This document shows positions 22,446-29,840 of a DNA stretch of 43,497 nt, piece by piece. The stretch lies in NCBI GenBank assembly GCA_028278325.1, contig JANQEO010000111.1, positions 1 through 43,497 on the forward strand, written 5' to 3'. Numbering within the stretch: position 1 is the stretch's first letter; each line of letters opens with the position of its first letter. The notes under the pieces were generated by a model that worked only from the letters and a program-made list of their open reading frames with translations, searched no databases and was not told the DNA's origin. The DNA is from Candidatus Binatia bacterium (GTDB taxonomy: Bacteria; Desulfobacterota; Binatia; UBA1149; JAJCZL01). The position numbers were made by a program, and so were the translations under genes.

Positions 22446-24146
22446 TCACCAGACGATGAGCTTCGCGCCGGACGTGAACGCCACGCCGCTGGGTGCTGCG
22501 CCATCGGCGACGCCCCACTGCGCGTACGCCGTCAGCCCGGATCCGACGAGGAAGGGTGCATTGGGGATGGGCAGGGACACGGAGGCCAATCCCGACGGCG
22601 TGGTCGCGGTGACTCCAAGAACTCCCGCAGGAAGCAGCAGATTGCCGGGCGCAACGTCGATCAGGATCTGACAAGGCCCCGCGACCGAGGTGCGAGCGAG
22701 GGAGAGTCCGAGGACGGCGAGAGCGTTCGCAGGGGCGCCGTCGACAGTCACGGAAAAGGCAGCGTTGCCGGGTGCCGGCAGGCCAGCGCCGATCCGGGGA
22801 GGAATCCCTCCTGCGCCAACGCAGCCGACGCCGAAGCGGGCTTGGTTGCGGCATAGGCCGATGTCAGCTGACCAGTACTCCAACACAAAGGGGTCGGGAT
22901 CCCCGTCACCGTCGGTATCGGCAACGCCTAGAGTTGGATGATGGAGACCGCTTGGCAAGACCATGACTTGCGGTGGTTGGAAGAACCCGTTGCCATCCCC
23001 TAGGGCGACCCCGACGCGCGCCCGGGGTGCGATGGGATTGGGCCAGTTGTAGTCGTAGCTCTCGAGCCCCACCAGGTCGCTTAACCCATCACCATTGATG
23101 TCGCGGACCTCTACCCGGGCTCCAAAGTTGTTTCCCCTGAAGCCTGGCGCCGGGAGGGCGCTCCACGCCGCGCTGCCGAACGGGTCCGAACATACCCACA
23201 GGTAGGTTGGAATGGGGCTGGTCACGGCCCAGACGGACGTTGGGACCGTCAGCTCGTTGAAGATGAGATCATTCGCACCGTTGCCGTCGGTATCTGCCGT
23301 GACCAAGACCGTTCCGGAGTTCGGAGACGGCAAGGGGACTAACGTCGGCGGGCCAAAGCCCGTCAGAGCCCCCGAGCCGAGCGCGATGAATACATCGGTG
23401 ATGTTGACGGTGCTGGCGCTGGGAACCTGTGCAAGCCCGACTACGTCCTGGAAGCCGTCACCGTTGACGTCCGCAACTTGTGCATCGACCCAGTAGGTCG
23501 TCGCATAGCTACCGGCGTAGGCAAACGAGCCGGCAATGGCCGTGATGACATGGATATCGGTCGTGTTGGATCCCTGCGGGATGTAGCTGCGCAGCACGAC
23601 CTCCGGGATGCTGTCACCGTCGAGGTCGGTGATACCGGTGAGGCGGCTGGCTATGTAGGGCGTCGGAAGTAGAGGTAGAAGATCCGCCAGGTGCGTGAAG
23701 CCACCGAGGCCGTTGCCCTTGAAAACGCGATGGCCGGCCCCGTCGTCCCAAACAACGAGGTCAAGAGCGCCGTCCTGGTCCAGATCCGCTAGTGCGGGCC
23801 AGTCCATGTTCGTCCAGCCACCCGGGCTCGGCCCGTTGAACTGGGTGACCACAGGTGACCCCACCCCCCCTTGAGGCGTGCTGACAAAAGCCAGGATGCT
23901 CGCGCCAACGGCCATGACAACATCGTCACGGCCGTCGCCATCGAGATCGCCAGAGGCCGTGTCCCAGTACACGGCTGAAGTCGGGTTATGCGCGTAGGTC
24001 GGCACGTCGAGGTAGCCTCCCGGGGCCTGTGCCGGCGTCGTGCAAGAGCACACCACGGCCAACACTGCGACGGTCCAAGTGCCGCGCGCACGGGCAAGCG
24101 CCGCTGCCTTCATGACCGCCAGTAGCCCGGAACAGATGACCTGCAT
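22446..24146 (-). CDS. Secreted FG-GAP/VCBS-repeat protein
   Basis: 566 aa from ATG 24146, chosen because AAAGG lies 8 nt upstream. ATG 24113 (MKAAALARARGTWTVAVLAVV) would give an even cleaner signal peptide and is a real alternative; cleavage is likely after AQA. The mature domain carries FG-GAP/VCBS calcium-binding loops: GDLDGDGRDDVV, ADLDQDGALDLVV, TDLDGDSIPEVVL, ADVNGDGFQDVVG, ADTDGNGANDLIF, RDINGDGLSDLVG and ADTDGDGDPDPFV, seven blades typical of a beta-propeller. The last 120 residues (from GVGCVGAGGIP) form a separate Cys-containing beta domain ending FTSGAKLIVW. It is probably exported, and binds calcium and a surface or matrix ligand. The partial repeat-protein end at 22310-22435 follows it directly. 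Confidence 0.85.
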   Translation of the reverse strand: MQVICSGLLAVMKAAALARARGTWTVAVLAVVCSCTTPAQAPGGYLDVPTYAHNPTSAVYWDTASGDLDGDGRDDVVMAVGASILAFVSTPQGGVGSPVVTQFNGPSPGGWTNMDWPALADLDQDGALDLVVWDDGAGHRVFKGNGLGGFTHLADLLPLLPTPYIASRLTGITDLDGDSIPEVVLRSYIPQGSNTTDIHVITAIAGSFAYAGSYATTYWVDAQVADVNGDGFQDVVGLAQVPSASTVNITDVFIALGSGALTGFGPPTLVPLPSPNSGTVLVTADTDGNGANDLIFNELTVPTSVWAVTSPIPTYLWVCSDPFGSAAWSALPAPGFRGNNFGARVEVRDINGDGLSDLVGLESYDYNWPNPIAPRARVGVALGDGNGFFQPPQVMVLPSGLHHPTLGVADTDGDGDPDPFVLEYWSADIGLCRNQARFGVGCVGAGGIPPRIGAGLPAPGNAAFSVTVDGAPANALAVLGLSLARTSVAGPCQILIDVAPGNLLLPAGVLGVTATTPSGLASVSLPIPNAPFLVGSGLTAYAQWGVADGAAPSGVAFTSGAKLIVW

Positions 24147-24440
24147 GACCAAGACCTTTCGTTCGATCCTCTTTGCAACTGACGTACCCATGACCCCGCG
24201 GGATGACCGCGGTCACACCCGAACGAGGCGACGTGCAAGGAAGCTCGAAGCCTCTTGACCTGCTTGTCGAGCGCGTCTGGTACTTCCGCGCGGCCCGTGC
24301 AGGATGGTGAAGTTCCTTGGCCCCGATTCGTGTTCGGCGGTCCTCTGCGCAAGTTGCCCTTCAAGCCGCGTCCCCAAGAGCCGACCGATGGTGCGGTGGT
24401 ACGATGAACCGGGATCCGAGCACGACCAAGGAGGTGTGCG

Positions 24441-25946
24441 ATGAAGCCCGTCACCGCAGCACTGCTCTCGTGTTGGCTGGCCTTCGCTGCTGCGGCATCG
24501 GTACCTGCCCAGAGTGCGTGCTCCTGGGCGCCCGTGGCGGCCCCCATCGACAATGATGCCTTCGCGATAGAGGTCTTCGACGACGGAACGGGGCCTGCGC
24601 TCTACGTGGGCGGCAACTTGACGATGGCTGGCGGCGCAGCCGCGAGCCGGATTGCCAGATGGGACGGGACCGTCTGGTCTGCGCTGGGGACCGGACTCAA
24701 CACCAGCGTGCTTTCCCTGGGCGTTTTCGACGACGGCAGCGGCCCGGCTCTCTACGCCGGTGGCCTTTTCTCCATGGCCGGCAACATCGCCGTCAACCGA
24801 GTCGCCAGGTGGAGCGGTTCCGCCTGGGCACCTCTTGGTGCCGGCATCACGGGGAGTTTCTTCGCATCTGTCCGCACAATGGAGGTCTTCGACGACGGTG
24901 CCGGCGCCGCGCTCTACGTCGGGGGCGAGTTTCCGGTAGCGGGGACGATGCCGGCCAACAACATCGCAAGATGGGGTGGCACCGCGTGGTCACTGCTGGG
25001 AGGGTTCATCCCAGGAACGAACGCCACCGTGTGGGATCTAGAGGTCTTTGATGACGGCTCTGGTTCTGCGCTCTACGCGGCCGGGAACTTCACGATGGCT
25101 GGAGGTGCCCCAGCCAACTACGTCGCTCGATGGGACGGGACCGCGTGGTCCCCTGTCGGTGCAGGACTCGGAAACGGTGTCCGGGCGCTTGCGGTTTTCG
25201 ACGATGGAACGGGGCCTGCGCTCTTCGCTGGGGGGGAGCTCGGCGTCCTTGCGAAGTGGGACGGGTCTATCTGGACATCTCTCAGCGGGGGCGTGCCGAC
25301 AGGAACCGTCTCGACGCTAAATGTCTTCGACGATGGATCAGGGCCGTGCCTCTACGTCGGGGGCGACTTCACCTCGATCGGGGCCCTCTCGGTCAATGGG
25401 ATCGCCAAGTGGGATGGCAGCACGTGGTCGGCTCTTGGCAGCGGCATTGGTGGCAGCATTCCGGCGATCAGCGACCTCGGCGTGTACGACGCAGGGTCGG
25501 GGCCCGAGCTCTACGCAGGCGGGAGCTTCACATCCGCGGGAGCGTCGTCGGCGAGCTGGATCGCGGCCTGGTCGTGCGGCTCCACGATTTCCGTCTCCAT
25601 GACGCAGAACGGAGCTGGATCGCCCATCTTCCTGAACAACGCGAACCTCACCCCGGGCGGCGAGTACTTCAACGTCTTCAGTCTCACACCGTGCGCGGGG
25701 GGACCCGGAACCGGGGCTGGCCCGCTCGGCTCGTGCCTGGCTACGCCCGCCAGCATCCAGTTCGTCACGAACCAGTTGCTCATGCCTGTCGGCGCGGCTC
25801 CTTTCCACGTGACGGCGCCGTTCAGCTACGCGAACTGGGGACCGTACACGGTTCCTCCGCTCACGGCCGACGCGATCTGCATCGGTGTGGGGCCGGGAGG
25901 CTCGATCGGACCGGTCTCGCCGGTCGTTCGGATCACGGTGCAATAG
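24441..25946 (+). CDS. Secreted protein with seven FDDGxGPxLY repeats
   Basis: 501 aa; ATG 24441 with AAGGAGGT 7 nt upstream, a near-perfect ribosome-binding site. The signal peptide (MKPVTAALLSCWLAFAAAASVPAQ) should be cut after PAQ. The body has seven copies of a 45-50-residue unit with the pattern FDDGxGPALYxGGxF-x-A-G, then N-x-I-A-R-W-D-G-x-x-W-x-x-L-G. It suggests a kelch/beta-propeller-type fold with one unit per blade. A C-terminal domain (about 375-501) follows, with NNANLTPGGEYFNVFS and an ending SPVVRITVQ. It is a paralogue of the protein at 39674-41299. No enzyme motif; likely a binding or structural protein outside the cell. It is divergent from the FG-GAP gene, with about 290 bp between their starts. 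Confidence 0.8.
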   Translation: MKPVTAALLSCWLAFAAAASVPAQSACSWAPVAAPIDNDAFAIEVFDDGTGPALYVGGNLTMAGGAAASRIARWDGTVWSALGTGLNTSVLSLGVFDDGSGPALYAGGLFSMAGNIAVNRVARWSGSAWAPLGAGITGSFFASVRTMEVFDDGAGAALYVGGEFPVAGTMPANNIARWGGTAWSLLGGFIPGTNATVWDLEVFDDGSGSALYAAGNFTMAGGAPANYVARWDGTAWSPVGAGLGNGVRALAVFDDGTGPALFAGGELGVLAKWDGSIWTSLSGGVPTGTVSTLNVFDDGSGPCLYVGGDFTSIGALSVNGIAKWDGSTWSALGSGIGGSIPAISDLGVYDAGSGPELYAGGSFTSAGASSASWIAAWSCGSTISVSMTQNGAGSPIFLNNANLTPGGEYFNVFSLTPCAGGPGTGAGPLGSCLATPASIQFVTNQLLMPVGAAPFHVTAPFSYANWGPYTVPPLTADAICIGVGPGGSIGPVSPVVRITVQ

Positions 25947-26268
25947 GGCAGTCCGCTGCGAACTGCTGGCTCCACTGGTTGGGTTTGCCCGGCAAGTTCA
26001 GAGAGGATGTTGAGACTACCGAGATCGAGCCGTCGCCGTCCCCGGCACCGAGACTCGTGGCCGCGCCGACCGGCCCGCGGTGACGGATACTCGTCACGAA
26101 AAGAGCCGAATGTCGGGGAACGTAGCTCGGTCAAGTCCCGCACGGCGGCAGCGTACCCTGCCGAGTCTCGCACGGGGCGCTAAGGGTACACTCGCGGTTG
26201 CACGACTCTCCTGTCACGGCGCGCGCGACCTTTGATCCGTCCGTGGGGGCGGAGATTGAGGAAGTCCG
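25947..26268. other. 322-bp intergenic region with a stem-loop
   Basis: No coding signal I trust. GTGACG (26080-26085) pairs with CGTCAC (26092-26097) around 6 nt, followed by GAAAAGAG, a possible weak terminator about 140 nt after the repeat-protein gene. The rest is GC-rich and probably carries the promoter of the lipoprotein gene at 26269. Confidence 0.3.
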
Positions 26269-26775
26269 ATGGACGAAGACCGCGACTCTCTCCAACAGCC
26301 TTCAACGCCAGTTCGCTTCGCGCCCGCTCGTGGAATGATCGCGGCTTTGCTTGGCTGCCTTCTTGGGTGCACAGCGTGCCAGGTGCCCCCGAGATCCCTT
26401 GCGGACGTAGAGTCAGAGGTTTTGCGGGAGCTTCGAGATGGAAAGCTGATTACAGCTGCTGAGGCGTACCTGCAAGAGCTGGAGCGCGGCGTCGCGCCTG
26501 ACCAGTTGCCGGAGGCCACTCGAGCACTGACGGCCGCGTTACCGTCGGGCATTGCAAGCGCTGTGATCAGAAGTCATGCGGAGTTCATTTCGACCGTCGC
26601 TCCAGTGGCTTACACCCATGTTTGGGCCGCAGTTACCTCCAGCGCTGATGCCGGCAAGGCCCGACAGCGTCTGGGAGAGGCTCTCAAGTACTTGGACGAG
26701 ATCGCGGCCAGCTACTCCGTACTCGCGAACGAGTGGCTCAGGGACCGCGCGCGCATGGAGCTAGAATGGCGGTGA
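26269..26775 (+). CDS. Small helical lipoprotein
   Basis: 168 aa from ATG 26269. A 20-residue polar N-terminus precedes the hydrophobic core (RGMIAALLGCLLGCTAC), so the lipoprotein cysteine could be in LLGC or CTAC. ATG 26335 inside it (MIAALLGC) would give a more usual signal, and the true start may be there. The mature part is almost entirely helical (SLADVESEVLRELRDGKLITAAEAYLQELERG, then KARQRLGEALKYLDEIAASYSVLANEWLRDRAR). It is reminiscent of TPR-like or coiled-coil periplasmic proteins. No motif assigns a function. Isolated; the small gene at 26816 follows after 40 nt. Confidence 0.6.
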   Translation: MDEDRDSLQQPSTPVRFAPARGMIAALLGCLLGCTACQVPPRSLADVESEVLRELRDGKLITAAEAYLQELERGVAPDQLPEATRALTAALPSGIASAVIRSHAEFISTVAPVAYTHVWAAVTSSADAGKARQRLGEALKYLDEIAASYSVLANEWLRDRARMELEWR

Positions 26776-26815
26776 CGTCTAGGTTGACAGCCGCGGTCTC
26801 GATGACGGGCAGACC

Positions 26816-27031
26816 ATGAGCACTGGGCTATCCGATCGACGAAGGGGTCACGTTGCCGAGAGGAGGCGGTGGTCTGGAGCTGCTTTCGCAACCGTTGCAC
26901 TCATCGCCGGTGTGACAGTCGCGGTTCGCATTCTGCTCACACACGGCTGCCGTCCACGTCGATGCGAGACACCGTCGCACGGCTTCACTGGGTCTGAAGA
27001 TCCACTGGACGTTCACGCATCTCGTCCCTAA
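26816..27031 (+). CDS. 71-aa single-pass membrane protein
   Basis: ATG 26816. Residues 1-21 are basic (DRRRGHVAERRRW) and are followed by one membrane helix (about 22-39, AAFATVALIAGVTVAVRIL). The Cys/His-containing tail (THGCRPRRCETPSHG) would lie outside the cytoplasm by the positive-inside rule. No strong ribosome-binding site and no recognised family. It follows the lipoprotein gene by 40 nt in the same direction and could be translated from the same mRNA. Composition and topology are compatible with a real small membrane protein, but the evidence is thin. Confidence 0.35.
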   Translation: MSTGLSDRRRGHVAERRRWSGAAFATVALIAGVTVAVRILLTHGCRPRRCETPSHGFTGSEDPLDVHASRP

Positions 27032-27156
27032 GTGCCGTTGACGCGACGCCGATCGGAAAGCTACGGTTGTTTCCGCTGGCGTCGCAGCGTCATGTCGACC
27101 TCGTCCCTTTATCGGGGGCACAAGTGTTCGTCATCGGTGCCTGGGAGCAACGCGCC

Positions 27157-28068
27157 ATGATCCACACCTCGCGACTCCTCCTGCCGTTCCTGTGCGCTAT
27201 CGGGCTGCTGTCGTCGTGCTCCTCCGTCCGCACGCCCAACCCGGAGCTTCCGGGCTTGACGTTCCTCAGGAACAACGACGCCGGACTCGCAGAGTACGCC
27301 CTAAACAAGGATCCTACTGTGGCCCTCGTTCGACTTCCGGCCGACACCTTTGTAATGGGGGCTCCCCTTGCTGTGCAGCAAGCTCGACCAATGCCCCTAG
27401 ATCATGTCGAGGCGAACTGGTACGACGGGCCGCAGCACTCCGTCACTATCCGCTGCTTCTTGATCGCAAAAACCCCAATCACCAACCAGCAGTACAGCAG
27501 GTTTCGCGAGGCTACGGGACATCGTGCCACTAGGTACTCGACCGATGTCAGATGGTCGAGGGACTGCCAACCGGTCGTCGGGGTGTCGCATGGCGACGCC
27601 AAAACCTACTGCAACTGGGCCGGGCTCTATCTGCCCAGCGAGGCACAGTGGGAGTACGCATGTCGGGCGGGCACAACAACCGCGTTTTGGACTGGCGATA
27701 CTGCGCAGTCACTACGAGAAGCGGGAGCGTTCAACGAGCGATCAGCCGAATCGACCAGGCAGCCCGTCGGTCAGAACCAGCCGAATCCATGGGGGCTCTT
27801 GGATACCCACGGAAGCGTTTGGGAGTGGTGTGAAGACGTTTGGCACGAGACGTACGATGGTGCGCCTTGGGACGGGACGCCGCGCATTGACGGCGGTTGT
27901 CAGATCATGAGAGTAACCCGTGGCGGATCGGACGATCTACCGCCATTCCCGTCCTGGTCGCGTTGCCCAAGACACTCCGAAGTGCGTCAACCAGACATTG
28001 GATTCAGGCCGATCTACGCGATCCCGCGGGCCGTCAGTTCCTCACCCGGGACCGTGAGCGGGCGCTAG
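27157..28068 (+). CDS. Lipoprotein with FGE-sulfatase (SUMF1-like) domain
   Basis: 303 aa. ATG 27157 was preferred to an upstream in-frame start because GGGAG lies 9 nt before it and it opens a lipoprotein signal (MIHTSRLLLPFLCAIGLLSSC, lipobox LSSC). The mature domain follows the FGE-sulfatase pattern: VRLPADTFVMG, then HSVTIRCFLIAKTPITNQQYSRF, PVVGVSHGDAKTYCNWAG, YLPSEAQWEYACRAG, NPWGLLDTHGSVWEWCEDVW, RVTRGGS and IGFRPI. In formylglycine-generating enzymes this domain converts a sulfatase cysteine. The many bacterial relatives with only the fold do other, mostly unknown jobs, and the active-site cysteine pair of true FGE is not evident here. No sulfatase gene lies in the window, so a non-enzymatic or different role is likely. 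Confidence 0.85.
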   Translation: MIHTSRLLLPFLCAIGLLSSCSSVRTPNPELPGLTFLRNNDAGLAEYALNKDPTVALVRLPADTFVMGAPLAVQQARPMPLDHVEANWYDGPQHSVTIRCFLIAKTPITNQQYSRFREATGHRATRYSTDVRWSRDCQPVVGVSHGDAKTYCNWAGLYLPSEAQWEYACRAGTTTAFWTGDTAQSLREAGAFNERSAESTRQPVGQNQPNPWGLLDTHGSVWEWCEDVWHETYDGAPWDGTPRIDGGCQIMRVTRGGSDDLPPFPSWSRCPRHSEVRQPDIGFRPIYAIPRAVSSSPGTVSGR

Positions 28069-28238
28069 ATCGAGCGACGAGCTAAGCAGCAGAAACCATC
28101 AGTTTGATGGCGAGAGTCCCTGTTCATGAGTCGTAGTCCGCGCGGTACGCCTTGAGGTGGTCCGGTAGCGGATGCGCATCGCAGGCCCGTTGACGCGGCG
28201 CAGACAAGCGGTGTACCGTCGTTTCTGATGGCGTCGTA

Positions 28239-28250
28239 ACATCATGATGT
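28239..28250. promoter_or_regulatory. 12-bp palindrome upstream of the PmoA-like gene
   Basis: ACATCATGATGT is a perfect palindrome 49 nt before the ATG at 28300. Length and position suit an operator for a dimeric repressor acting on that gene. A hairpin at 28096-28110 (CCATCA/TGATGG, 3-nt loop), 28 nt after the FGE-domain gene, may be a weak terminator. Both lie in the 231-bp gap, which has no other coding signal. Confidence 0.35.
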
Positions 28251-28299
28251 GCAAGCGGATGGAGTCTTCGGGACCCACAGCCCCGTTAGGAGCTTTGGC

Positions 28300-29529
28300 A
28301 TGAGGCGATTCCTAACCCTTGGTGTCGCGATGGTGTCCATCTCGATCTACGGGACTGCGCAGACCATCACCGAGATCGCCAACATCGAGACGACATGGCC
28401 TCCCGACACGCCCGAGGGGATCGGCGTGCTGGTCGAGCTGGACGTCAAGAACAAGCGCCCGTGGGTCGAGACCACTCCCGTGATTCAACGCGGACTGTGG
28501 CCCACGATGCTCGCTTCGTCCGGTCGCGTAGGGGCGGTGTTGGTCAGCGGCGGGGACGGACTGAGGGCGGTCACGGTGGGGTCGGCGGAGGGAAGACCGC
28601 AAGGCCCGGAAGGATGGGGATTTCTCAGCCCCGGTCGGGGTCGCGTACTGGCCATGCGCAAGTGGAAACCTGCATTCGCATGCCGCCACCGACCGAGTTG
28701 GGATTGGCGCGCGCCGTTCCTCTGTCCCGCCTACGTCGATGGCATCAACATGCTCTCCAGGTACGGACATCCGCACCCGTACCGGAGGGGCATCTCCTGG
28801 TTGTGGCCGCACGTAGAAGTCGGCGGCCGGGTCTATGACATGACCAGCTTCGACGGACCCACCATCGACTTCGACAAGGAAACCTCACGCTCGGTGGGCG
28901 AGGACGTTCTCGAGCTCGTGACCCGCAATCGCTGGCACGCCGAATCCCGCCGGTCACCGATCGTCCAGGAAGACCTGCGACTCCGGGTCTTCCCCGCAAA
29001 CAACAACGGTCTCGAGGTCGGAATGATCCTCGACTTCCTGTTCACGTGGACTGCCACCGACAAGCCCGTCACCATCCGCTCGGAGCGCCCCGACGGCGAG
29101 CCTCGCGTCGGCGGGTTCGGCATCCGCTTCGGACCGCGAAAGGGCGAGGTCGTCACGACATCGAAAGGTGTGCGTAACAACGGTAACGACGTACAGCGCG
29201 GGGCGACGTGGGCCGACTACTCCGCGCGCTTGCGTGGCAGCACCGAGCTTCGCGGAGCCGCGCTCTTCGTGAAACCGGACAAGTCCGGTCACACCCCCGA
29301 GTGGGTGATCCACCACGGCAGCAAACCCGATCCCGACTACCCGGCGGGGTTCGAATACATCGGTGACCACTGGCCAGGAAAGACCGGCGTCACGCTGCAG
29401 CCAGGAGAACCCGTGCAACGACACTACCGCGTGTACCTTCACCAAGGTGATGCGGCAGAGGCGCGCGTCGCCGACTTCCACCGCACATGGGTCAATCCGC
29501 CGAAGGTGAGAGTGCTCCGCCCTCGATAG
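28300..29529 (+). CDS. Secreted PmoA-like (DUF6807-like) protein
   Basis: 409 aa from ATG 28300 (AGGAG 7 nt upstream). A signal peptide (MRRFLTLGVAMVSISIYGTAQT) is followed by a beta-sandwich protein. The motif RYGHPHPYRRGISWLWPHVEVGG and the later IRFGPRKGEV and YIGDHWPGKTGVTLQPGE, with DWRAPFLCPAYVDG, match the PmoA/DUF6807 family. The family name is misleading: these are common secreted planctomycete proteins often found in polysaccharide-related gene sets, not methane monooxygenase subunits. The His-Pro-His cluster may bind metal or sugar. It stands alone, with its own operator-like palindrome upstream, and converges with the gene at 29841-32318. Confidence 0.7.
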   Translation: MRRFLTLGVAMVSISIYGTAQTITEIANIETTWPPDTPEGIGVLVELDVKNKRPWVETTPVIQRGLWPTMLASSGRVGAVLVSGGDGLRAVTVGSAEGRPQGPEGWGFLSPGRGRVLAMRKWKPAFACRHRPSWDWRAPFLCPAYVDGINMLSRYGHPHPYRRGISWLWPHVEVGGRVYDMTSFDGPTIDFDKETSRSVGEDVLELVTRNRWHAESRRSPIVQEDLRLRVFPANNNGLEVGMILDFLFTWTATDKPVTIRSERPDGEPRVGGFGIRFGPRKGEVVTTSKGVRNNGNDVQRGATWADYSARLRGSTELRGAALFVKPDKSGHTPEWVIHHGSKPDPDYPAGFEYIGDHWPGKTGVTLQPGEPVQRHYRVYLHQGDAAEARVADFHRTWVNPPKVRVLRPR

Positions 29530-29840
29530 TCGCGTTGATCGCCGCAGCGATCCGTATCGCCGCCGTCTTGCGCCACTTTGACAGACTGAGCCGTCCAGCC
29601 CGGTACAGTCGGATGCAGCAACTGTCATCGGCGTTGAGGACCCCAAGTTCGCAACGCACACGGCGCTTCGAGTCACGAAGAACATCTGCCCGTCCAATCC
29701 TGGAGCCGCGGCGGGAGGATCGCCCTCGACGTGACACACGTGTGTCGGGGGACAGGCGTCTGACGGCCTCGCCACGGACCGGGTCGACCGCTCCACGCGG
29801 TTCCACAAAAAGAGAGGCTGTCAGATCGGTGGAACCGCAG
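29530..29840. other. 311-bp gap between convergent genes with a 14-bp palindrome
   Basis: No coding signal is visible that I trust. GACACACGTGTGTC at 29733-29746 is a perfect palindrome. It can form a cruciform or serve as a protein site; no U-run follows, so a classical terminator is unlikely. The rest has no repeats I could see. Confidence 0.5.

Noticed and set aside
25130..26083. 317-codon plus-strand frame
   Set aside because: Shadow of the FDDG-repeat gene; Arg-rich and repeat-derived.
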